Shown here: positions 24,530 to 33,176 of the stretch, piece after piece
How the letters are laid out: every line of letters begins with the position of its first letter
Position numbering within the stretch: position 1 is the stretch's first letter
From: Ktedonobacter racemifer DSM 44963
GTDB taxonomy: Bacteria > Chloroflexota > Ktedonobacteria > Ktedonobacterales > Ktedonobacteraceae
Length of the DNA: 64,000 nt
Assembly (NCBI RefSeq): GCF_000178855.1
Contig: NZ_ADVG01000005.1
Coordinates: 744,001-808,000 of the forward strand
Reading direction: 5' to 3'
Program-made: the position numbers and the translations under genes
Notes under the pieces: generated by a model
Database searches by the model: none
Seen by the model: the letters and a program-made list of their open reading frames with translations, nothing else
What the model was told of the DNA's origin: nothing

Positions 24530-25459
24530 ATGATCCCCTTTGTTGGAAGCAGCGATTATTGCTATGTCAACAGTCTCTACATGAGTTTGCTTGGGAGTGG
24601 GGCAACCCCTGACCAGGTACCCTTGCCCGGCTTTTTAGAATGTCTCACCACGATGCCCTTTGGCAACACCTATTTCACGAGCACCAAACTCGTGTTGTTC
24701 GACGGGTTCGACCCGGATCAGGGGTTGACACGCGCGATAGAAACGTTGGGCTGGACATGTCAATTGGAACGAGGGGGGAATGAACAGGAGGCATTGAGAC
24801 GCCTACGCACGGCCAGCCAGCGTGGTCCCGTGTTGCTTGGCCCTCTCGATCTGGGCCACCTGAGGTATCATCCCAACTATGCCTTTCTTGGTGGAGCGGA
24901 TCATTTTGTGGTAGCGCTGGAAGTTTCGCAGGACTACGTCCTGGTCCATGATCCCAAGGGGTTCCCCTATGCCACCCTCCCCTTTGACGATCTACTGCAA
25001 GCCTGGCGTGCGGAGCGCATCCCCTATATTGACGAAACATATACCATGCGCTCAGATTTCCACCCAAGAGAAACGGTCAGTCGGAAGGCTATGATCGCCC
25101 GAACCCTGCCATATATCCGGGGAAACGTACAACGAGATCCAGGCGGGCCAGAGGTCTACGGCGGTGTGCGCGCCTTGCATATGCTGGCCCAAACCTTGCG
25201 TGCGGAGGTGCCGGAGCATCTCGCCGCGCACCTGCTCTACTTCGCCATCCCGCTTGCCGTTCGGCGTAACCTGGATGCGCAGGCATTCCTGGCAGAAGGG
25301 AACCAGCCGGAGGCGGCAGCACTGCTCGAACGACAGGCACGCCTGCTGGGTCAGGCGCAATATCCTGGAGTGCAGCACTCCTGGTCGGAGGTTGCCGCTT
25401 TGATTGATCAGGTTGCCGACGTAGAGGGGCGCTTCATTGCCGTTTCTGCCTCCTGGTAA
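24530..25459 (+). CDS. BtrH-like / C39-like papain-fold protein
   Basis: 309 residues. The start MIPFVGSSDYCYVNSLYMSL puts a Cys11 in a papain-like context; GGADHFVVALE gives His125 and VLVHDPKG an Asp near 139: a Cys-His-Asp arrangement. This is the pattern of the BtrH N-terminal family, in which BtrH moves an acyl chain onto aminoglycosides, and of C39-like peptidases. The C-terminal half is helical. 70 bp downstream of the GyrI-like gene, same strand. No biosynthetic cluster is around it, so substrate is open. Confidence 0.65.
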   Translation: MIPFVGSSDYCYVNSLYMSLLGSGATPDQVPLPGFLECLTTMPFGNTYFTSTKLVLFDGFDPDQGLTRAIETLGWTCQLERGGNEQEALRRLRTASQRGPVLLGPLDLGHLRYHPNYAFLGGADHFVVALEVSQDYVLVHDPKGFPYATLPFDDLLQAWRAERIPYIDETYTMRSDFHPRETVSRKAMIARTLPYIRGNVQRDPGGPEVYGGVRALHMLAQTLRAEVPEHLAAHLLYFAIPLAVRRNLDAQAFLAEGNQPEAAALLERQARLLGQAQYPGVQHSWSEVAALIDQVADVEGRFIAVSASW

Positions 25460-25577
25460 CGCTTTGCTGCCCATCCTGTGTGTGCTTTTGTCTGCCACGC
25501 GTACATAGGAAACTGGAGAAATACGAAACTACCATATAACTCTTATTTCATTACGCATCTTTTACAGGAGCTTATTT

Positions 25578-26756
25578 ATGTCAACTGACCAGGGAAGGCC
25601 GCTTTCAATTCTCAAAACGCGGGTTGAGGAACTGCTTACGGAGGTCTGGGGTCAAGAGGTGCAACTTGCTCCAAATGCCGCAGATCTTAAGGCCAGTGGT
25701 CGCACCCAAGTGTATCGCTTCTCGCTCCTTAAAAAGCCGGTTGATGCCCCGCAGCACGTTATTGTCAAAGCCATGCATATGACGGAAGGCATATCTGAAG
25801 CCTCCAACACAACTCCAGAAAATACTTTTCAGCTCTTATTCAATGATTGGGCCGGATTACAGTTTTTAAGTGAGATCGCACCTCATCCGACTCTGGCACC
25901 CAGCTTCTATGCTGGGAACAAAGCGCATGGACTCATAGTCATGGAGGATCTGGGAACGGTAAACGGGCTACACCATCTGCTGCTCGCGGATAACCCTGAG
26001 GCGGCAGAAGAGGCAGCTGTACAGTATGCAGCTACCATGGGGAAGATGCATGCAGCCACGATTGGGAAGCAAGAGGCTTTCTACCACATTCGTCAGGAGC
26101 TTGGGCCAGTAGATATCCCCGACTATGCCTGGATTTCGTCAGCATTGTGGGAGACCATTCATATGCTCAATGTCGCACCTGCTGCTGGCATCGAGGATGA
26201 ATTGAAGCTGCTTACTTCCATCATGGAAAATCCAGGGCCATTCTCAGCGTATACGCATGGCGATCCCTGTCCCGATAACATCCTTCTTGGCACATCCGTA
26301 AAATTGTTTGACTTTGAATTCGGAGCGTATCGTCATGCGCTCATCGAAGGCGTCTATGCTCGCATGCCGTTCCCTACCTGCTGGTGCGTCAGCCGACTTC
26401 CTGCTCACATCATTCATCAGATGGAGGCAAGCTATCGTATGGAACTGGCGAAGGGTTGCCCCGCAGCACATGATGACAAGCTATTTGCGCAGGCCGTTGC
26501 TGCTGCCTGCACCTACTGGACCATCGATGATTGTCGCTTTCTGCATCTTCATCTGAAGCAGGATTGGCAGTGGTCGCCAGGCCTTGCAACGGCTCGGCAG
26601 CGTTTCCTGCTGCGCTTCGATGTGGCAAGAGAAGCCATTGAAGCCAGTGAGTACTTGCAAGCTCTCGGCAAGACATTTGAGCGGATTGCTGGCAGGTTGC
26701 GTGAGCTCTTGCCTCCCGAAGCAGATCAGATGCCTTATTATCCAGCATTCCGTTAG
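25578..26756 (+). CDS. Aminoglycoside-phosphotransferase-fold kinase
   Basis: 392 residues. The catalytic loop is HGDPCPDN (His227, Asp229, Asn234) and the metal site LFDFEFG follows about 10 residues later. The N-lobe shows HVIVKAM as the ATP-binding strand and GLIVMEDLG at the hinge. These are APH/choline-kinase-fold hallmarks. GGAG lies 8 nt before the ATG. The substrate could be an antibiotic, a sugar or a metabolite; C-terminal residues differ from known resistance enzymes as far as I can judge. The preceding gene is BtrH-like, which hints at aminoglycoside-like chemistry but proves nothing. Confidence 0.8.
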   Translation: MSTDQGRPLSILKTRVEELLTEVWGQEVQLAPNAADLKASGRTQVYRFSLLKKPVDAPQHVIVKAMHMTEGISEASNTTPENTFQLLFNDWAGLQFLSEIAPHPTLAPSFYAGNKAHGLIVMEDLGTVNGLHHLLLADNPEAAEEAAVQYAATMGKMHAATIGKQEAFYHIRQELGPVDIPDYAWISSALWETIHMLNVAPAAGIEDELKLLTSIMENPGPFSAYTHGDPCPDNILLGTSVKLFDFEFGAYRHALIEGVYARMPFPTCWCVSRLPAHIIHQMEASYRMELAKGCPAAHDDKLFAQAVAAACTYWTIDDCRFLHLHLKQDWQWSPGLATARQRFLLRFDVAREAIEASEYLQALGKTFERIAGRLRELLPPEADQMPYYPAFR

Positions 26757-26840
26757 CAAGTGTCATTGACAGACAAAGAGGGCTTCTGGGGCCTACCTCA
26801 GACACCTTCTTGAGGAGAGCTAACGCGAGCCTTTCTTTTT

Positions 26841-26981
26841 CTCCCTCCAATTTACAAGATATCGATGGAAGAAACCAGATGAAGAGCAGTTTTACCAGGG
26901 AACGCGTGGACCAGTGCTCATATGGGAGGGCAAGTGCTTACGTCAGAGGGCAAAACCTGCTCACTTCGGACGTCATTTACC
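26841..26981 (+). repeat. Iteron-type repeat, copy 1
   Basis: About 140 bp opening with CTCCCTCCAATTTACAAGAT and ending GTCATTTACC. The distal half has three degenerate units of about 20-24 bp: TGCTCATATGGGAGGGCAAG, TGCTTACGTCAGAGGGCAAA and TGCTCACTTCGGACGTCATT. The full length recurs at 29120-29259; shorter copies lie at 43215-43285 and 46459-46527. Confidence 0.7.
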
Positions 26982-27209
26982 AGGAATCAGTTCGAGATGC
27001 CCCCGACCGTCCTGGCTTAGAATTCGTCTTTATTGCTCACCAATGATACCAGCAAGGCGACGCGCAGAAGGTGGCAAAAGCCGAGTGGCAGCTGGGCGTA
27101 CCGCGGAGTTCTCGCTATACGCGCCGCGCCGCCGCTTGTTCTGGCAAAATGAGAAAGGGGAAAGCGTTCGTAGCCTTTCCCATCCTTATTGAAAAGAAAG
27201 GTTTCATGT

Positions 27210-28922
27210 ATGTTCACATCACTTCCCCAGACGAGCGAAGCGTTTGAACGTTTAAGCTGGGCGGAGATCGAGCCCTGGTATCGAGAGCTACTAGAGAGCC
27301 CTCTTTCACCGGAGACGCTCCAGCCCTGGATGATCCAGTGGTCAGATTTGAGCGCGCTTGTCGATGAGACGATGAAACACCTGGACATTGAGTGCACGCG
27401 GGACACGGCGGACGAAGAGCGTCCCCGCAGGAAACAGCACTTCATGGAGACAGTCTATACTCCACAACAGGCACTGGATCAGCAGGTCAAGGAACGTTTG
27501 CTTGCCAGCGGGTTGGAGCCGGAGGGTTTTGCGATTCCCCTGCGCAATCTGCGCGCAGAAGCAGCGCTTTACCGCGAAGAGAATCTGCCACTGTTGAATG
27601 AAGACAAGGCTCTGGATGACGAATACTACCAGATTGGCGGGGCGCAAATGATCACGTGGAACGGGGAAGAGATACCAAAAACCACCGTGGAAAATGTCCT
27701 ATTTCATCCTGATCGCGCACAACGAGAACGAGCCTGGCGCGCTATTGCGGAACGTGAAGCTGAAGATCGCGAAAAGCTCGATACACTCTGGATTAAAAAG
27801 ATGCATTTGCGCCAGCAGATTGCGCGCAACGCCGGTTATGAGAACTACCGCGATTATCGCTGGCGGCAATTGCTGCGCTTTGATTATACCCCGGATGATT
27901 GCAAGGCATTCCACAGGGCTGTTGAGCAGGTTATCGTGCCGGTGGCCAGCCAGTTGTGGGAGAAGCGCCGAAAGCTTCATGGTGTAGAGAAATTGCGCCC
28001 CTGGGATATGCAGGTCGATCCACGGGCGAGCGAGACGCCGCGCCATATCTCTGATGTCGATGGATTGCTGCGGCAGTGCATCCCCGTTTTTCAGCGGATC
28101 GATCCCCAACTGAGAAGCTACTTTGAGACCATGCTCCAGGAGCAGCTTTTCGATCTGGAGGAGCGCCCAAACAAAGCGGACGATGGCTACAATCTGCCGC
28201 TAGAAGTCAGGCGCCGTCCTTTCATTTTTGGGCACGTGAATTCGATCACCGACGTTGTGCCGTTGATCTTTCACGAAATGGGGCATGCCTTCCACGTCTT
28301 TGAGACCATCCCTCTACCTTACATTCACCAGCGAAAAGAGGATGCCGTACCACTAGAGTTTGGCGAGGTTGCATCAACCAGCATGGAATTTATCGGAGCG
28401 ATGCATCTGCATGAGGCTGGTTTTTGTACACAACAGGAGGCGGCGCGCATACATATCCAACACCTGGAGAATGTACTCACGCGCTACCTGCCGTTTATCA
28501 CTATGGGGGATGCTTTCCAGCATTGGATTTATGATCATCCTGAGCAGGGAAGCAATCCAGAACAGTGCCGGCAAAAGTGGGCGGAACTCACACAACGTTA
28601 TTTGCCAGAAATTGATTGGAGCGGCCTGGAAACAGAGCGCGCAAATCGCTGGCAAGGGACGTTGCACTACTATTGCCTCCCGTTCTACTTCATCGAGTAC
28701 GCCTTTGCCGCGCTGGGCGCTTTGCAGATCTGGGACAACTATCTGCGTGATCAAGAGACAGCGATCCGCCAGTATCGTTTCGCGCTCTCCCTGGGCGCAA
28801 CAAGAACAGTACCCGAATTGTATGAAGCCGCCGGAGCAAGATTTGCCTTTGACACAGGTATGCTTGAGTATGTGGTGCAGCTGATCTCCCGGACTGTAGA
28901 AGAGTTAGAGGCGCAAGTGTAA
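27210..28922 (+). CDS. M3-family oligoendopeptidase
   Basis: 570 residues. Zinc site FHEMGHAFH (His355, Glu356, His359) with the third ligand in LEFGEVASTSMEF about 25 residues later, as in PepF-type M3 peptidases. N-terminal half is helical (EARINKLDTLWIK-type pattern). Start 27210 (MFTSLPQTSEAF) has AAAGG 8 nt upstream. A cytoplasmic enzyme that cleaves short peptides. It lies between the two long copies of the iteron-type repeat (26841-26981 and 29120-29259), in direct orientation. Confidence 0.93.
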   Translation: MFTSLPQTSEAFERLSWAEIEPWYRELLESPLSPETLQPWMIQWSDLSALVDETMKHLDIECTRDTADEERPRRKQHFMETVYTPQQALDQQVKERLLASGLEPEGFAIPLRNLRAEAALYREENLPLLNEDKALDDEYYQIGGAQMITWNGEEIPKTTVENVLFHPDRAQRERAWRAIAEREAEDREKLDTLWIKKMHLRQQIARNAGYENYRDYRWRQLLRFDYTPDDCKAFHRAVEQVIVPVASQLWEKRRKLHGVEKLRPWDMQVDPRASETPRHISDVDGLLRQCIPVFQRIDPQLRSYFETMLQEQLFDLEERPNKADDGYNLPLEVRRRPFIFGHVNSITDVVPLIFHEMGHAFHVFETIPLPYIHQRKEDAVPLEFGEVASTSMEFIGAMHLHEAGFCTQQEAARIHIQHLENVLTRYLPFITMGDAFQHWIYDHPEQGSNPEQCRQKWAELTQRYLPEIDWSGLETERANRWQGTLHYYCLPFYFIEYAFAALGALQIWDNYLRDQETAIRQYRFALSLGATRTVPELYEAAGARFAFDTGMLEYVVQLISRTVEELEAQV

Positions 28923-28948
28923 CTAAACGCCTGCGTCCCACTCCAGAA

Positions 28949-29104
28949 TGTAAACTTTGAGATGAAATTGGTGCGCATTTTGCCCTTTTCTGTTTGATAG
29001 GCGGTTTTCACAGCAGCGAGAAGGCCGATGAAATGAGGATAGAGGGAACAATTCATCCACAAAACAATTCCCAAAGTTCCGCCAATTTCATCTCAAAATT
29101 CACA
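28949..29104. repeat. 156-bp MITE-like element with 25-bp inverted ends
   Basis: Left TGTAAACTTTGAGATGAAAT at 28949-28968 and right end ATTTCATCTCAAAATTCACA at 29085-29104 are inverted over about 25 bp with few differences. No gene inside. It starts 26 bp after the M3 peptidase stop and could also act as that gene's 3' structure. Confidence 0.55.
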
Positions 29105-29119
29105 CCTTGACTTCTCATT

Positions 29120-29259
29120 CTCCCTCCAATTTACAAGATTTCGCTGAGAAAAGTCTGACGAGGAGCGGCTTTTCCAGGAAAATTTGTCCCAGTGCTCAAG
29201 ATTGAGGGCAAGTGCTTATGTTGGAGGGCAAAACCTGCTCACTTGGGAGGACATTTACC
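29120..29259 (+). repeat. Iteron-type repeat, copy 2
   Basis: Same 140-bp layout as 26841-26981: CTCCCTCCAATTTACAAGAT, then units TGCTCAAGATTGAGGGCAAG, TGCTTATGTTGGAGGGCAAA and TGCTCACTTGGGAGGACATT. Confidence 0.7.
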
Positions 29260-29475
29260 AACAGTACCCATACCAACGTAGTAAATAAGGTGAATGTTCG
29301 ACGATTTTTAGGGTGAAACCTGGGAAATCAGCGTGAACACTACAGTCGCACTTGTTAACTCAGCAATAAGAACCAGAAAAGTATAAGAAAAGCAACATCA
29401 TTATCTTCTTCCAGATGTGGCAATCTGTAGGTGTGAAACCTGAAATCAGATAGCGACATCTAAAAGGAGAAGAAG

Positions 29476-30843
29476 ATGAAGCAAAACAAGCATGCCACCT
29501 TCACCGGAACCAAGACGACCCCTGCCGATGTCTGTCGCTGGGTCCACCCCCTTTTTCGCCTGCATGAGCGCCTCGCCCAGCGCTTTGCCCGACCAGAGCC
29601 ACATCGCCGGGTACTGGCCTACCTGCAAGGGATTTTGAGCGATATATCCCGCAAAAACGGCTGGCAATTAGCTGAACACGCCGGAGAAGCTCGTCCTGAT
29701 GGCATGCAACGCCTGCTCTCGCAAGCCGTTTGGGACACCGATGGCGTACGTGATGATTTGCGTACGTATGTGCTTGAACAACTAGGCTGGCAATCGCCTA
29801 TCCTGGTCATCGACGAAAGCGGCTTTCCCAAGCGAGGCGAAAAATCAGCTGGCGTTGGCTTGCAGTATTGCGGAACCACGGGCCGAGTCGAGAATTGCCA
29901 GGTCGGAGTTTTTCTCTCATATGTGACGGCCAAAGGGCATACCCTGATTGATCGCGAACTGTATTTGCCCTTGGACTGGTGCGAGGATCGCCATCGGTGT
30001 CGAGCCGCAGGCATCCCAGCATCGGTTCGTTTCCAGACAAAGCCAGAGTTGGCCCAGCGCATGATCGAACGCATCTGGCAAGCTCAGATCCCCATTTCCT
30101 GGGTCGTAGCTGATACGGTTTATGGGGGCAATCTGGACCTGCGAACCTGGTTGGAAATGCGTGCGTATCCTTACGTGATGGCTGTGGCTTGCAATGAACC
30201 AGTCGGATTCCAGACACCGACTGGACGCAGACGCGAAGAGGCCGCATTGGTCGAAGCGTTCGTCCTTCACGATGGGAACTGGCAGCGCCTGTCAATGAGC
30301 GAAGGCAGCAAAGGCCCCAGGCTCTTCGACTGGGCCATCGTCCCCATGCTGCGCCAGTGGGAGGATGATGGAAGACATTGGTTGCTCATTCGTCGTAGCC
30401 TCGCTGATCCATCTGAGAAAGCGTACTACTTTGTCTTTGCTCCGCAAGGAACCACCCTGCCAGCAATGGTCAAGGCCATTGGTGCCAGATGGCGTGTTGA
30501 GGAAAATTTTGAGAATGGCAAAGATCTCGGCATGGATCACTACGAAGTACGGAGCTTCATCGGTTGGTACCGGCACATTACGCTCGTGCTGTTGGCTCTT
30601 GCTTATCTTGCAGGAATTTGTGCCACAGAGCGTTTCCCCACTGATCATCCTACGACTTCTGAGTCTGCTACCCAACCCTGCGTACTTCCCTTGACCATTC
30701 CTGAAGTGCGCCATTTGCTCGCACGGCTCATCTGGCCTTTGTCTTCATCTGCCTGTCGGGTTCTGGCCTGGTCGTGGTGGCGTCGCTGCCACCAAAGTCA
30801 TGCCAGCTATTACCACACGAAACGTCGTCTGACAGCGGGCTAA
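29476..30843 (+). CDS. IS701-family transposase
   Basis: 455 residues. SPILVIDESGFPKRGEKSAG is the first DDE Asp block; WVVADTVYGGNLDLRTWLE the second; GARWRVEENFENGKDLGMDH carries the Glu. This matches IS701-family transposases. AAAAGGAGAAGAAG precedes the ATG. GTGTGAAACCTGAAATCAG at 29432-29450 and a related GTGAAACCTGGGAAATCAG at 29311-29329 may mark the left end; I could not find the matching right end, so the element limits stay open. No internal defects. Confidence 0.9.
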   Translation: MKQNKHATFTGTKTTPADVCRWVHPLFRLHERLAQRFARPEPHRRVLAYLQGILSDISRKNGWQLAEHAGEARPDGMQRLLSQAVWDTDGVRDDLRTYVLEQLGWQSPILVIDESGFPKRGEKSAGVGLQYCGTTGRVENCQVGVFLSYVTAKGHTLIDRELYLPLDWCEDRHRCRAAGIPASVRFQTKPELAQRMIERIWQAQIPISWVVADTVYGGNLDLRTWLEMRAYPYVMAVACNEPVGFQTPTGRRREEAALVEAFVLHDGNWQRLSMSEGSKGPRLFDWAIVPMLRQWEDDGRHWLLIRRSLADPSEKAYYFVFAPQGTTLPAMVKAIGARWRVEENFENGKDLGMDHYEVRSFIGWYRHITLVLLALAYLAGICATERFPTDHPTTSESATQPCVLPLTIPEVRHLLARLIWPLSSSACRVLAWSWWRRCHQSHASYYHTKRRLTAG

Positions 30844-30998
30844 TCCTGGCTGGCCCTCCCAGCATTGCTCTCGGCTTTGTTGCTTTCGAGCATTCATTTC
30901 CCAGATATCCCAGAAATTTCCTGGAAGTGCTGGAGTTCCTGGAAATCTGGACGTGTGTTGTCTCCCATCGTATCTTTCCTTGCGCATGAGTTCTGAAT

Positions 30999-31889
30999 AT
31001 GACTCTTCTTCCTGTCGCAGACGGTGCTCGTCTGCTTGGCATTCATCCCAAGACGCTCCACCACTGGCTCAAAGAGGCCCATGTGCCCTTGTCCACCCAC
31101 CCGACGGATGCACGGATGAAATGTGTGATGGAGGAACACCTGCAACAGGTAGCCAGTCTGCATGGCCGCCCACTCCAGGCATCTCGGCCGTTGGATGTAG
31201 CCTCTCCTCTTCTCGTCCCTTCTCAAGTGCAAGCCCTCTCAGCGCCTGAAAATGAAAGGGAACCGGCCTCCACCGCCTGCTTGTTGCCCCCCTCCCACAT
31301 GCAGGAAGCGGACCAGATCCAAAGGCTGGCTTCCCTGGAAACCAAGGTGGTGACTCTTCAGGAGCAGATTGCCCAGCTCACGCTGGCGCTGCTCCAGGAG
31401 CGGGAGCGATCGGTCGAGCATCGTCTCACCGCCCTAGAATCCTTCCTGCAACCACTGGTGGGAACGCAGCTCTCCGCACTGTCAATTCCTGGGGTTGAGC
31501 AAGAACCTCCTGGTCCACGGCCCGTACCGAGACCTCTGCATCCCGTTGAACAACTCGCTCGCTCTCGCATGCCTCCCCTGATCGAATACAGCGCGCTGGG
31601 CACCTACGTGATCATCAGTTCGCAAGAAGGCGAGGTGCATCTGGAACCCAATTCGCGCGCGTGGTTTGACTGGTTGGCGACCCTTTCCTCCTTCCGTTTC
31701 GTTGGGCCTATGGGGCGCTTTACGGGGCATCGAGGATACAAGGATGGTCAACAGACGCGCTATTGGTCGGCTTCTCGTTGTGTCCGCCGTCATACCTACA
31801 AGCAGTATCTTGGCATGACGGAGAGCTTGACCATTGCCAACCTGGAGCGCACAGCTGCCAGGCTCCAATCTGACATCGAAGCGCGCTAG
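30999..31889 (+). CDS. HTH - coiled coil - Arm-like DNA-binding protein
   Basis: 296 residues in three parts. Residues 1-40 are a MerR/excisionase-like HTH (DGARLLGIHPKTLHHWLKEA). Residues about 100-160 are a coiled coil (LASLETKVVTLQEQIAQLTL). Residues 205-290 form the Arm/AP2-like module (FDWLATLSSFRFVGPMGRFT, then KQYLGMTESLTIANLERTAA) that is also found at the N-terminus of both LuxR regulators and in the fragment at 45992-46210. The ATG at 30999 has a poor ribosome site. Probably a DNA-binding dimer encoded by a mobile region; no enzyme domain is seen. Confidence 0.7.
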   Translation: MTLLPVADGARLLGIHPKTLHHWLKEAHVPLSTHPTDARMKCVMEEHLQQVASLHGRPLQASRPLDVASPLLVPSQVQALSAPENEREPASTACLLPPSHMQEADQIQRLASLETKVVTLQEQIAQLTLALLQERERSVEHRLTALESFLQPLVGTQLSALSIPGVEQEPPGPRPVPRPLHPVEQLARSRMPPLIEYSALGTYVIISSQEGEVHLEPNSRAWFDWLATLSSFRFVGPMGRFTGHRGYKDGQQTRYWSASRCVRRHTYKQYLGMTESLTIANLERTAARLQSDIEAR

Positions 31890-32048
31890 ATTGTCGCGCT
31901 CTTTGCTGTCAATGATCTCCTCTGGTTCCCAACAAGTGCGACTGTAGTGGTGAAACATAGGAATCAGCCAGGAAGACGAGAGAGAAGCGGCTTCCTGCCT
32001 CGACCCATTCATTCCCATTTTGTAAATTGAGGTCCCATGCGGGGAGTG

Positions 32049-32096
32049 TAGGCCCTTGAGTATTAACGGAACGAAAAACCACGCTAAGGAATTTGC
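32049..32096. repeat. Short dispersed repeat, copy 1
   Basis: GGCCCTTGAGTATTAACGGA followed by a CCACGCTAAG block recurs inverted at 49054-49096, next to the Tn554-type tnpC remnant. Possibly one end of that transposon type. Confidence 0.4.
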
Positions 32097-32158
32097 CCTC
32101 TTGTGGCTATGATGCGTATGCAATGCTAGAGCTGCTCACGAATAACGATAATAATGTA

Positions 32159-32187
32159 TTGACAAACAATAAATCACGTGCTAAGAT
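32159..32187 (+). promoter_or_regulatory. Sigma-70-like promoter of the DUF2975-XRE pair
   Basis: TTGACA at 32159-32164, 17 nt, then TAAGAT at 32182-32187. The start codon at 32220 is 32 nt further on. Near-consensus and well placed. Confidence 0.7.
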
Positions 32188-32219
32188 ATGGTTACCTAAT
32201 ACAAATTGAGGTATTCATT

Positions 32220-32696
32220 ATGAAACGAAGTTCAACATTATTCTTGAAAGTTGTTCTTTTACTTGTCGCAATCGGCGCGCTTGCTGGCATGATTCGGTTT
32301 CCTCAAACTGAAGGAAGAGCTACTCACTTAGATCTCATCAGTATTTATACAGATCCGTTTATTATCTATGGGTATATGGCTTCGATTCCATTTTTTGTTG
32401 TGTTGTACCAGGCATTCAAATTATTAAACCTCATTGATGCTGATAAAGCCTTTTCCCAAGGTGCTGTTAATATACTCAAGAATATGAAATTTGCTTCTCT
32501 CAGTCTTATCGGTTTTATTGCATTAGCAGAGTTTTATATCCGTTTCTTTGCGCATGGTGATGATCCAGCAGGTCCGACGGCACTTGGAATTCTTGCATCT
32601 TTCGCAGCCATTGTTATTGCAACCGCTGCTGCTGTTTTTCAAAAGCTTCTCCAAAATGCGGTAGACATAAAATCAGAGAATGACTTAACAGTATGA
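32220..32696 (+). CDS. DUF2975 membrane protein
   Basis: 158 residues with four predicted membrane segments: 9-25 (FLKVVLLLVAIGALAGM), about 45-68 (FIIYGYMASIPFFVVLYQAF), about 93-111 and 120-142. This is the DUF2975 family. ATG at 32220 has GAGG 8 nt upstream. Stop to next start is 9 bp, so it is co-transcribed with the XRE regulator, the usual partner of this family in Firmicutes. The pair is clearly AT-richer than its neighbours, suggesting transfer. Function unknown. Confidence 0.85.
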   Translation: MKRSSTLFLKVVLLLVAIGALAGMIRFPQTEGRATHLDLISIYTDPFIIYGYMASIPFFVVLYQAFKLLNLIDADKAFSQGAVNILKNMKFASLSLIGFIALAEFYIRFFAHGDDPAGPTALGILASFAAIVIATAAAVFQKLLQNAVDIKSENDLTV

Positions 32697-32705
32697 GGCT
32701 AAATT

Positions 32706-32909
32706 ATGGCAGTAATAATACATATCGATGTAATGCTGGCTAAGCGGAAAATGAGCGTCACAGAACTTGCTGAAAAGGTAGGTATAACCATGGCTAATCT
32801 TTCGATACTGAAAAATGGGAAGGCAAAAGCTATCCGCTTTTCAACTTTGGAAGCGATTTGTAAAGCTTTAGATTGTCAACCTGGAGACATTCTGGAATAT
32901 AAGAAATAA
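32706..32909 (+). CDS. XRE-family (YozG-type) small HTH regulator
   Basis: 67 residues: MLAKRKMSVTELAEKVGITM, ANLSILKNGKAKAIRFSTLE, AICKALDCQPGDILEY is a complete Cro/CI-type HTH with almost nothing else. Such proteins partner DUF2975 membrane proteins and probably regulate their own operon, perhaps being held by the membrane protein. Low GC like its partner. Confidence 0.9.
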   Translation: MAVIIHIDVMLAKRKMSVTELAEKVGITMANLSILKNGKAKAIRFSTLEAICKALDCQPGDILEYKK

Positions 32910-32952
32910 CGAACTGTGTGATTTGCCAAACGTTTTAGCCGCCACGGACACA

Positions 32953-33080
32953 ATATGGGTCAAAAAAAACTTAGACATGATATGGGTCAATTTCATAAGT
33001 GGTCCAGACTCCTGTTTTGGAATGTGTGGTTTGCCAATCAAGATATGGGTCAATTTCATAAAGTAGTCCAGATTCTCCGG
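32953..33080 (+). repeat. TATGGGTCAA repeat cluster
   Basis: Three copies of a unit based on ATATGGGTCAATTTCATAAA followed by GTRGTCCAGA: 32953 (diverged), 32980 and 33045. Single relatives are at about 34065 and 34968 (CGGGTCAATTTACAAAGCAG). They look like transposase-binding repeats at ends of a lost element; the last one sits where the cas7-like frame loses its 5' end. Confidence 0.5.
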
Positions 33081-33125
33081 AGAAGCAGGCCTTGACAAGA
33101 TTTCCCCCAAAGTACATGAAAGCTT

Positions 33126-33162
33126 GCTGGATTTGGCTCTGCGCTGCAGAGCCAAATCCAGC
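33126..33162. terminator. 17-bp hairpin downstream of dienelactone hydrolase gene
   Basis: GCTGGATTTGGCTCTGC at 33126-33142 is inverted at 33146-33162 with a 3-nt loop, 14 bp past the stop of the gene on the minus strand. No T tract on that side. Confidence 0.55.
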
Positions 33163-33176
33163 GTTGCACAGAATGC

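Noticed and set aside
24530..26756. Aminoglycoside biosynthesis cluster from BtrH-like and APH-like genes
   Set aside because: Only two genes with general folds and no sugar or aminocyclitol enzymes; the neighbours are unrelated.
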